Part shown: positions 36,446 to 45,480 of the stretch, one piece after another | Layout of the letters: each line of letters opens with the position of its first letter | Numbering within the stretch: the first letter of the stretch is position 1 | Assembly (NCBI RefSeq): GCF_026341515.1 | Contig: NZ_JAPEOK010000001.1 | Location: forward strand, 1,116,001 to 1,180,000 | Source: Streptomyces sp. NBC_00878 | Lineage (GTDB): Bacteria; Actinomycetota; Actinomycetes; Streptomycetales; Streptomycetaceae | Direction of reading: 5' to 3' | Length of the DNA: 64,000 bases | Notes under the pieces: generated by a model | Told to the model about the DNA's origin: nothing | The model's input: only the letters and a program-made list of their open reading frames with translations | Databases searched by the model: none | Translations under genes and position numbers: made by a program

Positions 36446-37866
36446 GCCGCCTCCTCGAAGAGCTCGAAGAGGTGATCGCGGGGCCGGCCCAGTGCGCTCA
36501 GTGCGGCGTCCGCCGCACTCACGCCACTACGGACCGCACTCTCCATGGTCGCGGGCCACCCTGTGGCGGTCCACGCGCCGGCCAGGTAGAGGCCGGGTGC
36601 CTTGGTACGGGCGCCGGGCCGCAGCCGTCCGACGCCGGGTGTCGGAGCGAACGTCGCCGTACGCTCCCTGGTCACGAAGAAGTCGCGCACCTCGGCGCCG
36701 CGGGTGCGGGGCAACAGCCGCTCCAGCTCCGGCAGATACCGCTCGCGCAGCGCGGAGACGGGTTCGTCGATCTCGTCCTGGGCGGCCGACTGCGACAGCG
36801 CGAGGTACTGGCCCGTCGAGAGCCCGGACGCCTCGGTGCGGTCGAAGACCCACTGCACCGGAGAGCCGAGCGCCGCGAAGAACGGCCTGCTGAGCACCTT
36901 CCGGTCGTACACGACATGGATGTTGAGGATCGGCGCCGTACCGATGGCGAGCAGCCGCTCGGGGGCGTCGAGCGCGCCCTCGGGCAGCAGATCGTGGGCC
37001 TCGCGCTGCGGTACGGCGAGCACGACCGCGTCGACGTCGAGCGTCTCGCCGGGAACCTGAACCCTCCAAACACCGTTCTTGTTAGGTGAGATGGAGGTGA
37101 CCCGTGTCCGGAGTTCGGTACGGACGCCCGCGGAGTCGAGCGCCTTGCGGGCCAGCCGGTCGTGCAGTTCCCCCAGCGGGACGTGTGCCCAGCCGATGTC
37201 GGCCGCGCCCGGGTCGGACAGCAGACCGGTCTTGAACACCATCGCGGCAAGCCCGAGCGACGCGTCGCCGGCCACCGCGTTGAGGGTGGCGACCCCGACC
37301 AGGTCCCACAGTGCCTCGACGGCACGCTCCGACTGACCGTGCGCGGTCAGCCAGCTGCCGAAGTTCTGCGCGTCGAGCGCCGGATCCGCGAGGTCGAGCC
37401 CCTTGAGCGCCAAGGCGGCACGTCCGACTTTGGCGCGCTCCGCGAGGGACAGATGGGGATACGTGGCGAGGCTGCGCGCCAGATGCAGAGGTACGGGCAG
37501 GGCCGTGCGCCCGATCCTGCCGAGTCTGCGTCCGGGTTTGCCGTCCGCGTCGAGAACGGGCACGTCGAGACGATCCTGCAGGGGCGCGAGCTCCGTTGCG
37601 TCGACGCGGTCGAGGAACCACCGGTAGGCGGTGCAGCAGCGCAGGTACACGTGCTGGCCGTTGTCCACGGTGAGCCCGTCGCGCTGGAAGGAGAAGGCGA
37701 GCCCGCCGAGGCGCGGCCTGCCTTCGAGCAGCGTCACGCGCACTCCGGCGTCGGCGAGCGCGAGCGCGGTGGTGATTCCGGCGAGCCCTCCGCCGACCAC
37801 CACGGCCGTCGCGGGGCGGTTCCACGGATCCGCGTCGAGCCCCTCGTCCTGCGTCGTGTCGTTCAT
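36442..37866 (-). CDS. hpnE: Hydroxysqualene dehydroxylase HpnE
   Basis: A 474-residue flavoprotein of the phytoene-desaturase/amine-oxidase fold. The dinucleotide-binding motif is VVVGGGLAGITTALALADAG, followed by EGRPRLGGLAFSF. The C-terminal FAD motif GLYLAGAWTATGWPATMESA is also clear. HpnE reduces hydroxysqualene to squalene, the last step of the HpnC/D/E route. It follows hpnD after 136 bp and overlaps the prenyl synthase gene. Confidence 0.94.
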   Translation of the reverse strand: MNDTTQDEGLDADPWNRPATAVVVGGGLAGITTALALADAGVRVTLLEGRPRLGGLAFSFQRDGLTVDNGQHVYLRCCTAYRWFLDRVDATELAPLQDRLDVPVLDADGKPGRRLGRIGRTALPVPLHLARSLATYPHLSLAERAKVGRAALALKGLDLADPALDAQNFGSWLTAHGQSERAVEALWDLVGVATLNAVAGDASLGLAAMVFKTGLLSDPGAADIGWAHVPLGELHDRLARKALDSAGVRTELRTRVTSISPNKNGVWRVQVPGETLDVDAVVLAVPQREAHDLLPEGALDAPERLLAIGTAPILNIHVVYDRKVLSRPFFAALGSPVQWVFDRTEASGLSTGQYLALSQSAAQDEIDEPVSALRERYLPELERLLPRTRGAEVRDFFVTRERTATFAPTPGVGRLRPGARTKAPGLYLAGAWTATGWPATMESAVRSGVSAADAALSALGRPRDHLFELFEEAA

Positions 37867-38002
37867 CGTGCACCTTCCCCCGAGGCCTTGCCGTGCTGAT
37901 CGAGCTGTGCACGGTCGGCCGTTGAAGTCAGGGACGCGGTCCCCGACCGGAGGGTTGCGCGCCGTTTCCCTGGACCTGCGTCATCTTGGCCCAAAGTGTC
38001 CA

Positions 38003-38953
38003 TCAAGTGCGCCTCCTGATGGTTCGACGCGAGACGTTCCGGGCGTCGAGACCGGAAAGTCCCCGCACGGCGACGTACGCCTTCTCCCGGCCGGGCAGTG
38101 AGACACGGCCGCGCAGGACGGCCTCCGGGTCGCGCTCGATACGGTCGAGGAGACGGCGGTAGATGCCGGCCATGGCGGCGACGCAGGCGCCGCTGCGGCG
38201 GTCCAGCATGGGCAGCAGCCGGTAGCCCTCCGCGAAAAGCGCGCGGGCCCGTCGCACTTCGAAGTGGACGAGGCCCGCGAAGTCGGAGCCGGCCGGTGGA
38301 GACGCTCCGTCGAAGCCGGCCGAGCAGCCGAATTTCGCCAGGTCGTCCGCGGGCAGATAGGTCCGCCCGTTCTCGGCGTCCTCGCGCACATCTCTGAGGA
38401 TGTTGGTGAGTTGGAGCGCGAGCCCGAGCGTGTCGGCGTACTCGGGCGCCCGCTCGACTCCGCGCGCCTTCGGTTCCGTACCGAACACGCCGAGCGAGAG
38501 CCGGCCGATGGCTCCCGCCACACAGCGGCAGTAGATCTTGAGGTCGTCCCAGGTCTCGTAGGTCTCGCCGCGGACGTCCATGAGGACGCCGTCGATCAGT
38601 TCGTCGAGGCCGTCGAGCGGGACCGGGTAGTGGTCCGCCGTGTGACTGAGGGCGACCGCGACCGGGTCGGTGTCGTCCTCGTCCACGGCGTGGTCGCGGA
38701 TCCGGGCGAGCAGCGCCCGGGTGTCCTCCAGCCGCGCCGCCTTGACGTCGGGAGCGAGCGCGCCGTCCCCGATGTCGTCGACGCGCCGTGAGAACGCGTA
38801 CAGCGCCGACATGGCGCGGCGCTTGGGCGTCGGCAGCAGTCTGATGCCGTACGCGAAATTGCGAGCCTGCTGCCCGGTGATCGCCTCGCAGTAGCTGTAT
38901 GCGGCGAGCACCGGTGCGGTCGTGTGCGGCGGAGTCTCCACGGTCCGGATCAC
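38003..38953 (-). CDS. hpnD: Presqualene diphosphate synthase HpnD
   Basis: A 316-residue squalene/phytoene synthase-family enzyme that condenses two farnesyl diphosphates to presqualene diphosphate. It has FSRRVDDIGDG (first Asp-rich site), LRDVREDAENGRTYLPADDL (second site), and the Tyr/Arg-rich SALYAF region. The GTG start overlaps the hpnC stop by 4 bp. Its paralogue HpnC precedes it. Confidence 0.94.
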   Translation of the reverse strand: MIRTVETPPHTTAPVLAAYSYCEAITGQQARNFAYGIRLLPTPKRRAMSALYAFSRRVDDIGDGALAPDVKAARLEDTRALLARIRDHAVDEDDTDPVAVALSHTADHYPVPLDGLDELIDGVLMDVRGETYETWDDLKIYCRCVAGAIGRLSLGVFGTEPKARGVERAPEYADTLGLALQLTNILRDVREDAENGRTYLPADDLAKFGCSAGFDGASPPAGSDFAGLVHFEVRRARALFAEGYRLLPMLDRRSGACVAAMAGIYRRLLDRIERDPEAVLRGRVSLPGREKAYVAVRGLSGLDARNVSRRTIRRRT

Positions 38954-39852
38954 CCCTCTCCTCGCAGAGTCACTCCCACCTCGCGCAGCAACTGGATCTT
39001 GCCGGGCTTGGGCGGGCCGGGAAGTACGTCGTATTCGGCGGCGGCGATCGCCCGGATCGCCGCCTTTCCTCCCGCCACGAACCCCGCGAGCAGCAGCTTC
39101 AGCCTGCCGTGGACGCTACCCACGAGGGGGGTGCCTTCATTCAGGAGGTTCCGGGCGCGTTCTGCTTCGTATGCAACCAGTGCGCGCACTGATGCGCCTG
39201 CCGTGGTCGTGGCGAGATCCGCCTCCTGGACATGAAAACTCTTCATGTCGTCGGCGGGCAGATAGATGCGGTCGCGGCCGAGGTCCTCGGCGACGTCCTG
39301 GAGGTGCTCGACGATCTGCAGTGCGGTGCAGACGGCGTCGGAGCGGCGGATCCGCTCGGGGGTCGAGGTGCCGGTGACGGAGAGGACCAGACGGCCGACC
39401 GGGTTGGCGGACAGTTCGCAGTAGTCGAGGAGGTCGTCGTAGGTCTCGTACCGCTTGACCAGTTGGTCCTGGCGGTTCGCGGCGATCAGGCCGAGGAAGG
39501 GCTCGGGGGTGAGGCCGACCTGGCGGACCGTCGGCTGGAGGCGGCGCAGCAGTGGGTGGTTCGGGGTCGCGTCGAAGACCCTGCGGAGGTCGGCCTCGAA
39601 GGCGTCCAGGAGAATCAGCCGGTCCTCGGCCTCCTCGGGGGACACGCCCAGGAGGCGGGCGTCGGCACCGCCGGGGGCGAGGTCGCCGTCGCCGATGTCG
39701 TCGACCAGGCGGGCGAAGCCGTACACGGCCATGAGGTCGGCACGCCATGCCCGGGGCAGGAAGAACGGCGCCACGGGGAAGTTCTCGTCCGCGGCCTTGT
39801 CGAGGGTGCTGCGCTCCGGGCCACCGGCGCGCGCCGTCCCGGCTGGCGTCAT
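38950..39852 (-). CDS. hpnC: Hydroxysqualene synthase HpnC
   Basis: An about 300-residue squalene/phytoene synthase paralogue that converts presqualene diphosphate to hydroxysqualene. It begins with a short Ala/Gly-rich stretch followed by ENFPVAPFFLPRAWRADLMA, and has GFARLVDDIGDGD and EDLGRDRIYLPADDM. ATG at 39852 is preferred over an upstream in-frame start at 39897 that adds a Cys/Arg-rich segment. It is the first gene of the hopanoid operon, whose promoter must lie in 39853-40183. Confidence 0.93.
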   Translation of the reverse strand: MTPAGTARAGGPERSTLDKAADENFPVAPFFLPRAWRADLMAVYGFARLVDDIGDGDLAPGGADARLLGVSPEEAEDRLILLDAFEADLRRVFDATPNHPLLRRLQPTVRQVGLTPEPFLGLIAANRQDQLVKRYETYDDLLDYCELSANPVGRLVLSVTGTSTPERIRRSDAVCTALQIVEHLQDVAEDLGRDRIYLPADDMKSFHVQEADLATTTAGASVRALVAYEAERARNLLNEGTPLVGSVHGRLKLLLAGFVAGGKAAIRAIAAAEYDVLPGPPKPGKIQLLREVGVTLRGEG

Positions 39853-40183
39853 CGCTCGCTGCCCGGGCCGGGAACGGCATACGCACAGACGGCACACGCG
39901 CAGCGGAGCTGGAGAGTTTCCGTAGCCATTGCCGTCACATCTCCCGTTCTACACTGCTGACCCAATACAGACTATTTCGGACACGCCGCCCGGCCGTCCG
40001 CGCAGCAGACCCTATGCCGGGTGTCGCGCATTATCGCCCTACTTGCCGCGAATCAGCACCGGTACAGCTTACGTTGTACAACCTGGCATGACCCGTCAGG
40101 GTGTCCTGCACATCACAAGAACACACCGATTGGCGCCAAGATTCCTAAGGGCGCCCAGAGTTGGCGTTTCCTTTGCAGACGCA
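39853..40183. other. Probable promoter region of the hopanoid operon
   Basis: A non-coding stretch of lower GC between the ABC-exporter terminator and hpnC. It should carry the hopanoid operon promoter on the minus strand. Several AT-rich hexamers are present, but no -10/-35 pair of convincing spacing was found. The small open frames here have no plausible codon bias. Confidence 0.5.
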
Positions 40184-40213
40184 GGGCCCCGTCGAACCGT
40201 TCCGACGGAGCCC
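40184..40213 (-). terminator. Terminator between the ABC exporter genes and the hopanoid operon
   Basis: GGGCCCCGTCG (40184-40194) pairs with CGACGGAGCCC (40203-40213), 11 bp with one G-U pair and an 8-nt loop, 24 bp past the ABC ATPase stop. It separates the envelope-polymer locus from the hopanoid operon although both are on the minus strand. Confidence 0.75.
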
Positions 40214-40237
40214 CGAGTGGTCTTGGGCGATTAAGGG

Positions 40238-41017
40238 CTACCTGCCCGTGAACTTCTCGTACTCCTTGAGGACCTCGTCGGTCGGGCCGTCCAGGCGCAG
40301 CTCGCCGCGCTCCAGCCACAGGACGCGGTCGCACGTGTCACGGATCGACTTGTTGTTGTGACTGACGAGGAAGACCGTGCCCGCACTCTTGCGCAACTCG
40401 CGGATGCGGGCCTCGGAGCGCTTCTGGAAGGAGCGGTCGCCGGTCGCCAGGGCCTCGTCGATCATCAGGACGTCGTGGTCCTTGGCCGCCGCGATGGAGA
40501 AGCGCAGCCGGGCGGCCATGCCGGAGGAGTAGGTGCGCATCGGGAGCGTGATGAAGTCGCCCTTCTCGTTGATGCCCGAGAAGTCGACGATGTCCTGGTA
40601 TCGCTCCCGGACCTGCTCGCGGGACATGCCCATGGCGAGCCCGCCGAGGATGACGTTCCGCTCGCCCGTGAGGTCGTTCATCAGGGCCGCGTTGACGCCG
40701 AGGAGCGAGGGCTGGCCGTCGGTGTACACGTGCCCCTTCTCGGCGGGGAGCAGTCCCGCGATGGCCCGCAGCAGGGTGGACTTGCCGGAGCCGTTGGAGC
40801 CGATCAGGCCGATGGCCTCACCGCGGTAGGACATGAAGGAGACGCCGCGGACGGCGTGCACCTTGCGGACGCCGCGCTCCTCGCCGCGCTTGAGTATGCG
40901 ACTGAGGGCCGCGGTGGCACTGCCCTTGCCGGTCTTGGCGCCGTTGACCCGGTAGACGATGTGCAGTTCGTCCGCGATGACGGTGGGGATCCGGTCCCCG
41001 GTGTTCTGCTCAGCCAC
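40238..41017 (-). CDS. ABC exporter ATPase, TagH-like (polysaccharide/teichoic acid export)
   Basis: A 259-residue ABC ATPase. Walker A is GLIGSNGSGKSTLLRAI, the signature YSSGMAARLRFSIA and Walker B VLMIDEALATGD. The wide gap between N-terminus and Walker A and the YSSGM signature are typical of the TagH/Wzt/RfbE group that exports undecaprenyl- or lipid-linked polysaccharides. It lacks the C-terminal carbohydrate-binding domain of Wzt. It overlaps the permease gene by 8 bp. Confidence 0.93.
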   Translation of the reverse strand: MAEQNTGDRIPTVIADELHIVYRVNGAKTGKGSATAALSRILKRGEERGVRKVHAVRGVSFMSYRGEAIGLIGSNGSGKSTLLRAIAGLLPAEKGHVYTDGQPSLLGVNAALMNDLTGERNVILGGLAMGMSREQVRERYQDIVDFSGINEKGDFITLPMRTYSSGMAARLRFSIAAAKDHDVLMIDEALATGDRSFQKRSEARIRELRKSAGTVFLVSHNNKSIRDTCDRVLWLERGELRLDGPTDEVLKEYEKFTGR

Positions 41018-41939
41018 GGCCGTACCGCTCCTCAGCCTTCCAGAAGTACACGAATCCGCCGACGACGACGAGGAGGGCCCAGCCGGTCGCGACCGCCCAC
41101 ACGTGCGGGGGCAGGTTCTCGGAGCCGTAGCCGTCGATGAGCGCGAAGCGCATCAGGTCCATGTAGATGGCGGCCGGGTTCCACTGGAGGATGTCGGCGA
41201 TCCAGGCGGGGTGCTTTTCCAGCATCACGGGGATGGAGAACATCACGCCGGACGCGTACATCCACGTACGCATCACGAACGGCATGAGTTGCGCCAGGTC
41301 CGGGGTCTTGGCGCCCATCCGGGCCATGATCATCGCGAGGCCGGTGTTGAAGAGGAACTGCAGGACGAGGACCGGGAGGATCAGCAGCCAGGACAGGCCC
41401 GGGTAGCTGCCGAAGCCGACCGCCACGACGAACAGCACGATCATCGAGAAGAGCAGTTGCTGGAGTTGCTGCAGCGAGAACGAGATCGGCAGCGCGGCGC
41501 GCGGGAAGTGCAGCGCCCTGACCAGGCCGAGGTTCCCCGAGATCGCTCGGACGCCCGCCATCACCGAGCTCTGGGTGAAGGTGAAGACGAAGACACCTGT
41601 CACCAGGAACGGGATGTAGACCTCCTGAGGCATACCGCGGTCGGCGCCCAGGATCAGGCCGAAGATCAGGAAGTACACGAATGCGTTCAGCAGCGGTGTG
41701 GCCACCTGCCAGAGCTGGCCGAGCTTGGCCTGGCTGTACTGGGCGGTCAGCTTCGCCTGTGAGAAGGCGAGGATGAAGTGACGCCGTCCCCAGAGCTGGC
41801 GGACGTACTCGACGAGTCCGGGCCGGGCGCCGCTCACGGCGAGCCCGTACTTGGCGGCGAGGCCCGCCGCGGAGAGCCCTTCATCGGGGGACGGAGGGAC
41901 GCTCACCGCGACACCGCCGTCATGCGTTGTCTCACTCAC
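41010..41939 (-). CDS. ABC exporter permease, TagG-like (ABC-2 family)
   Basis: A 309-residue permease of the ABC-2 polysaccharide exporter type. After about 50 hydrophilic residues comes LWGRRHFILAFSQAKLTAQY, the amphipathic segment seen in TagG/RfbA permeases, then about six hydrophobic helices (FVYFLIFGLILG onward). With the ATPase it forms a pump moving a lipid-linked glycan or phosphoglycan across the membrane. It starts 98 bp after the glycosyltransferase gene. Confidence 0.92.
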   Translation of the reverse strand: MSETTHDGGVAVSVPPSPDEGLSAAGLAAKYGLAVSGARPGLVEYVRQLWGRRHFILAFSQAKLTAQYSQAKLGQLWQVATPLLNAFVYFLIFGLILGADRGMPQEVYIPFLVTGVFVFTFTQSSVMAGVRAISGNLGLVRALHFPRAALPISFSLQQLQQLLFSMIVLFVVAVGFGSYPGLSWLLILPVLVLQFLFNTGLAMIMARMGAKTPDLAQLMPFVMRTWMYASGVMFSIPVMLEKHPAWIADILQWNPAAIYMDLMRFALIDGYGSENLPPHVWAVATGWALLVVVGGFVYFWKAEERYGRG

Positions 41940-42037
41940 AAGTGGAAACTTTCGTCCTCAAGATACGCAGCCTGGTCGGGCGTAGGCCAAAGCCAGGGAC
42001 CGGGGTACGGCCCGAATGCTCTCAGATTTCGAGCTTG

Positions 42038-42922
42038 TCAGATGACGGGTGGCCGGCCCAGTCTCGTCAGGCGCCATACCGTACGCCACTTCATGGGGCG
42101 CCGTGGGCCGCACGGACTGGTCCAGCCCTCCTTGAATCCACCGAACCAGGCTCTCAGCGCGGGCCGGGAGGGGCGGCGGGCGAGGGTCAGCAGCAGCCAC
42201 ACGCCGAGGTATACGGGAACCAGCGGCGCGGGCAGATTGCGACGGGCCAGCCAGACACGGTTGCGGGCGACCATCCGGTGGTAGATCGCGTGCCGCGAGG
42301 GGGCGGTCGTGGGGTGGTAAAGCACCATGTCCGAGCGGTAGTCGATCATCCAGCCCGCGTCGAGGGCACGCCAGGCGAGGTCGGTCTCCTCATGGGCGTA
42401 GAAGAACTCGTCGGGCAGTCCGCCGACTTCCGCGAGCACCTTCGTACGGACGGCGTTGGCCCCGCCGAGGAAGGTGGTCACGCGCGAGTTGCGCATCGGG
42501 TCGGACGCGCGTAGCCGGGGCACGTGGCGGCGCTGGGTGATCCCGGTCTCGGGGTCGGCGATGCGGAAGCTGATGATGCCGAGCTCCGGGTCGGCCCCGA
42601 AGGACTGTCGGCAGAGCTCCGCGGTGTCGTGGTGCGCGAGGAGGCCGTCGTCGTCGAGGAAGAGGAGGACGTCCACCTCGGTGCCGCCGGGGCCGAACGC
42701 CTCGATGCCGACGTTGCGACCGCCGGGGATACCGAGGTTCTCGGCCAGTTCGACCGTCCGTACCCCCTCGGGGACGTCCGGGACGGGCGAGCCGTTGCCG
42801 ACCACGACCACCTCGACCGGGTCGCCGTCCTGCTTGGCGACCGAGTCGAGGAGGGCACGGAGTTCCTCGGGGCGGTTGCCCATGGTGATGATCACCGCGC
42901 CGACCTTCATGGCGGTGCTCAC
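42038..42922 (-). CDS. Glycosyltransferase family 2
   Basis: A 294-residue GT-A glycosyltransferase. It begins STAMKVGAVIITMGNRPEEL; the nucleotide/metal site is VLLFLDDDGLL and the acceptor region DEFFYAHEETDLAWRALDAG. It resembles rhamnosyl/galactofuranosyl-type GT2 enzymes; donor and acceptor are unknown. The GTG start overlaps the CDP-alcohol phosphotransferase stop by 4 bp. In context it would decorate the lipid or polymer made by the upstream enzymes. Confidence 0.9.
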   Translation of the reverse strand: MSTAMKVGAVIITMGNRPEELRALLDSVAKQDGDPVEVVVVGNGSPVPDVPEGVRTVELAENLGIPGGRNVGIEAFGPGGTEVDVLLFLDDDGLLAHHDTAELCRQSFGADPELGIISFRIADPETGITQRRHVPRLRASDPMRNSRVTTFLGGANAVRTKVLAEVGGLPDEFFYAHEETDLAWRALDAGWMIDYRSDMVLYHPTTAPSRHAIYHRMVARNRVWLARRNLPAPLVPVYLGVWLLLTLARRPSRPALRAWFGGFKEGWTSPCGPRRPMKWRTVWRLTRLGRPPVI

Positions 42923-43698
42923 TTCAGCCTGCTCGACGCGAGGATCGACACCAGGTGCAGCAGGGTCTGCAGCAGCGCGATGCCGGCCAGGACCGCGACG
43001 CCGAGCCGCGAGAAGAACAGATCGTCGCGGACCGTGTCCAGGATCGCCAGGACCAGGATCAGCAGGGACGCCTCGACGCCGAGGACGAGCCGGTGGAACT
43101 TCAGCGCGGCGGCGGCCCTGCGGGCCAGGGCCATGCCGGAGGAGCGCGGCTCGGAGGCGGACTCCTGGACCGGCGGCTTCCCGCTCTGGTGCCGGGCCAC
43201 GCCGACGAGGTCGGTCTCGGCCTTGATCATGATCGCGCCGAGGGCGGCCAGGGTGCCGAGGAAGGCCCACAGCCAGTCGATCCGCCCGGTGCCCCACAGA
43301 TCGGCGGCGCGCAGCCCGAAGCCGACGAGTACGGCGGCGTCGCACAGGTAGGCGCCGACGCGGTCCACGTATATCCCGGCGAGCGAGTACTGCTTGCGCC
43401 AGCGGGCGAGCTCGCCGTCGACGCAGTCGAACAGCAGGTAGAGCTGGACCATCAGTACGCCGAGTACGGCGCCCGGGATGCCCGGCACCAGCAGCGCCGG
43501 GGCGGCGAGGACGCCGAAGACGGTCATCAGGTAGGTCAGCTGGTTGGGCGTGACCCGGGTGTTCACCAGGTGCCGGTCGATGCGCAGCGAGAGCTCGCGC
43601 ATGTAGAGCCGGCCGGCCCAGTGCTCGCCGCTCCGCCGGTCCTTCACACCCGGAGGGTGGACGACCGGGCGGAGCTCAGCTACCGATGGCTTTTGCAT
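42919..43698 (-). CDS. CDP-alcohol phosphotransferase family protein with altered active-site motif
   Basis: A 259-residue membrane enzyme of the CDP-alcohol phosphatidyltransferase family, which joins a CDP-activated alcohol to a second alcohol. The first part of the motif is intact (DCVDGELARW), but the second part reads GIYVDRVGA: the third Asp is present and the position of the fourth, catalytic-base Asp is Ala. It may use another base, transfer a phosphosugar differently or be regulatory. It overlaps the glycerol-1-phosphate-dehydrogenase-like gene by 23 bp and the GT2 gene by 4 bp. Confidence 0.88.
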   Translation of the reverse strand: MQKPSVAELRPVVHPPGVKDRRSGEHWAGRLYMRELSLRIDRHLVNTRVTPNQLTYLMTVFGVLAAPALLVPGIPGAVLGVLMVQLYLLFDCVDGELARWRKQYSLAGIYVDRVGAYLCDAAVLVGFGLRAADLWGTGRIDWLWAFLGTLAALGAIMIKAETDLVGVARHQSGKPPVQESASEPRSSGMALARRAAAALKFHRLVLGVEASLLILVLAILDTVRDDLFFSRLGVAVLAGIALLQTLLHLVSILASSRLK

Positions 43699-44740
43699 AG
43701 TCGGCGTATGCGTCCCTGATCTGGTCGGTGGACAGGTCGAGGTGTTCGAGGATCGTGTAGCGGCCCGGACGGGTCGACGGAGCGAACTCCACGACCTGGA
43801 CGAACTCGTCCACGCTGAAGCCGATCTCGTCCGGTAGCACGGGGAGGCCGTGGCGGCCCAGGACCTCGGTCATGTGCCCGGCCGTCTCGTGGTCACCCCG
43901 CAGGAACGTGGCGAACGCTCCACCGAGGCCGCACTGCTCGCCGTGGAGGGCGCTGCGCTTGGGGAACTTCAGGTCGAACGCGTGGCTGATCTCGTGGCAG
44001 GCGCCGGAGGCGGGACGGCTGTCACCGGCCACCGACATCGAGATGCCGCACAGCACCAGCGCCTCGGAGAGCGTCGTCAGGAAGTTGTCGTCGCCGACGC
44101 CTCCCGGGTGGCGCAGCACGGCCTCCGCGGCCTGGCGGGCCATGGCGGCGGCCAGGCCGTCGACCTGCTCGCCGTTCTCCCGGTGCGACAGCTCCCAGTC
44201 GGCCACGGCGGAGATCTTGCAGATCACATCGCCGATGCCGGCCCGGACGAACCGCACCGGAGCCTCGCGGATGACATCGAGGTCGATGACGATCGCGATC
44301 GGGTTGGGCACACCGTACGAGCCGCGGCCCGCGTCGTTGTCGAGCGTGGCGACCGGGGAGCAGAGCCCGTCGTTCGCCAGGTTCGTGGCCACCGCGACGA
44401 GCGGCAGGCCCACGCGCGCGGCGGCGTACTTCGCGCAGTCGATGACCTTGCCGCCGCCGAGGCCGACGACGGCGTCGTAACGGCCGGCCTTCTTGATCGA
44501 GTCGGCGAGCCGGACCGCCCCGTCGATGGTGCCGTCGGCGTCGTCGAACCAGTCGGCCTCGGGAAACGCCGGGGCGAACCGCTCGCGAAGGAGCCGACCG
44601 GAGCCGCCGCTGACGGCGAAGGCCAACTGGCCGGAGGGCGCGATGCGCTGGTCGGACAGGATCGTCGCCAGATCGTCGAGTGCCCCCGGACGGATGTCGA
44701 CGACGACCGGCGAGGGGATGAGCCGCGTCAGTACTGGCAC
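43676..44740 (-). CDS. Iron-containing alcohol dehydrogenase family; sn-glycerol-1-phosphate dehydrogenase-like
   Basis: A 354-residue protein with the G1PDH/dehydroquinate-synthase-like fold. NAD-binding is by VVGLGGGKVIDCAKYAA; ATNLANDGLCSPVA and HAFDLKFPKRSALHGEQCGL hold the expected metal-binding Asp and His residues. Relatives (AraM, archaeal EgsA) reduce dihydroxyacetone phosphate to sn-glycerol 1-phosphate. Placed between a nucleotidyltransferase and a CDP-alcohol phosphotransferase, it could make the alcohol that is then activated with CTP. Substrate identity is inference. Confidence 0.85.
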   Translation of the reverse strand: MPVLTRLIPSPVVVDIRPGALDDLATILSDQRIAPSGQLAFAVSGGSGRLLRERFAPAFPEADWFDDADGTIDGAVRLADSIKKAGRYDAVVGLGGGKVIDCAKYAAARVGLPLVAVATNLANDGLCSPVATLDNDAGRGSYGVPNPIAIVIDLDVIREAPVRFVRAGIGDVICKISAVADWELSHRENGEQVDGLAAAMARQAAEAVLRHPGGVGDDNFLTTLSEALVLCGISMSVAGDSRPASGACHEISHAFDLKFPKRSALHGEQCGLGGAFATFLRGDHETAGHMTEVLGRHGLPVLPDEIGFSVDEFVQVVEFAPSTRPGRYTILEHLDLSTDQIRDAYADYAKAIGS

Positions 44741-45480
44741 GCGATGCCCCGTCCCTTGGCAAGGTCGTCGTGGTTGTCGATCTCGACCCAGTTGACGTCG
44801 CCGATGGGGGCCACGTCGATCTGGAAGCCGCGGTTCACGAGCTCCTGGTAGCCGTGCTCGTAGAACTGCTGCGGGTCCGTCTCGAAGACGGTCTTCAGCG
44901 CGTCGGCGAGCTCGTCGGCGGCCTCGCCCTCGATGAGGGTGACGCCGATGTACTCACCGGTCGCCTCGGCCGGGTCCATCAGCTTGGTGATCTTCGTCAT
45001 GCCGCCCTCGGGGCCGACGACGACCTTCATCTCCTCGTCGGCGAGGGACTTCACCGTGTCGAGGGCGAGGATGATCTTCTTGCCGTCGCCGCGGGCGGCG
45101 AGCAGGGTCTCCTCGACGGAGACCGGGTGCACGGTGTCGCCGTTGGCGAGGATCACCGAGTGCTTGATGGCGTCGCGGCCGCACCACAGGGAGTAGGCGT
45201 TGTTCCACTCCTCGGCCTTGTCGTTGTCGATCAGGGTGATCTTGACGCCGTACTTCCGCTCCAGCGCCTCGCGGCGCTCGTAGACGGCCTCCTTGCGGTA
45301 CCCGACGATGATGGCGACCTCGGTCAGGCCGATCTCGGCGAAGTTGCCGAGGGTGAGGTCGAGCACGGTGATGCTGTCCTCGTTGCCCTCGGGTCCCACC
45401 GGCACCAGTGCCTTGGGCAGGGTGTCGGTGTAGGGGCGCAGACGCCGTCCGGCGCCGGCAGCCAGCACGAGGCCGATCAT
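44728..45480 (-). CDS. Sugar-phosphate/alcohol-phosphate nucleotidyltransferase (LicC-like)
   Basis: A 250-residue nucleotidyltransferase. It begins IGLVLAAGAGRRLRPYTDTL with the pyrophosphorylase signature and the catalytic Lys in LPKALVPVG; EEWNNAYSLWCGRDAI and DVNWVEIDNHDDLAKG are typical of the phosphocholine/inositol-phosphate cytidylyltransferase subgroup. It would activate a phospho-alcohol as the CDP derivative for the neighbouring CDP-alcohol phosphotransferases. Its start overlaps the DUF5941 gene stop by 4 bp and its end overlaps the next gene by 13 bp. Confidence 0.88.
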   Translation of the reverse strand: MIGLVLAAGAGRRLRPYTDTLPKALVPVGPEGNEDSITVLDLTLGNFAEIGLTEVAIIVGYRKEAVYERREALERKYGVKITLIDNDKAEEWNNAYSLWCGRDAIKHSVILANGDTVHPVSVEETLLAARGDGKKIILALDTVKSLADEEMKVVVGPEGGMTKITKLMDPAEATGEYIGVTLIEGEAADELADALKTVFETDPQQFYEHGYQELVNRGFQIDVAPIGDVNWVEIDNHDDLAKGRGIACQY

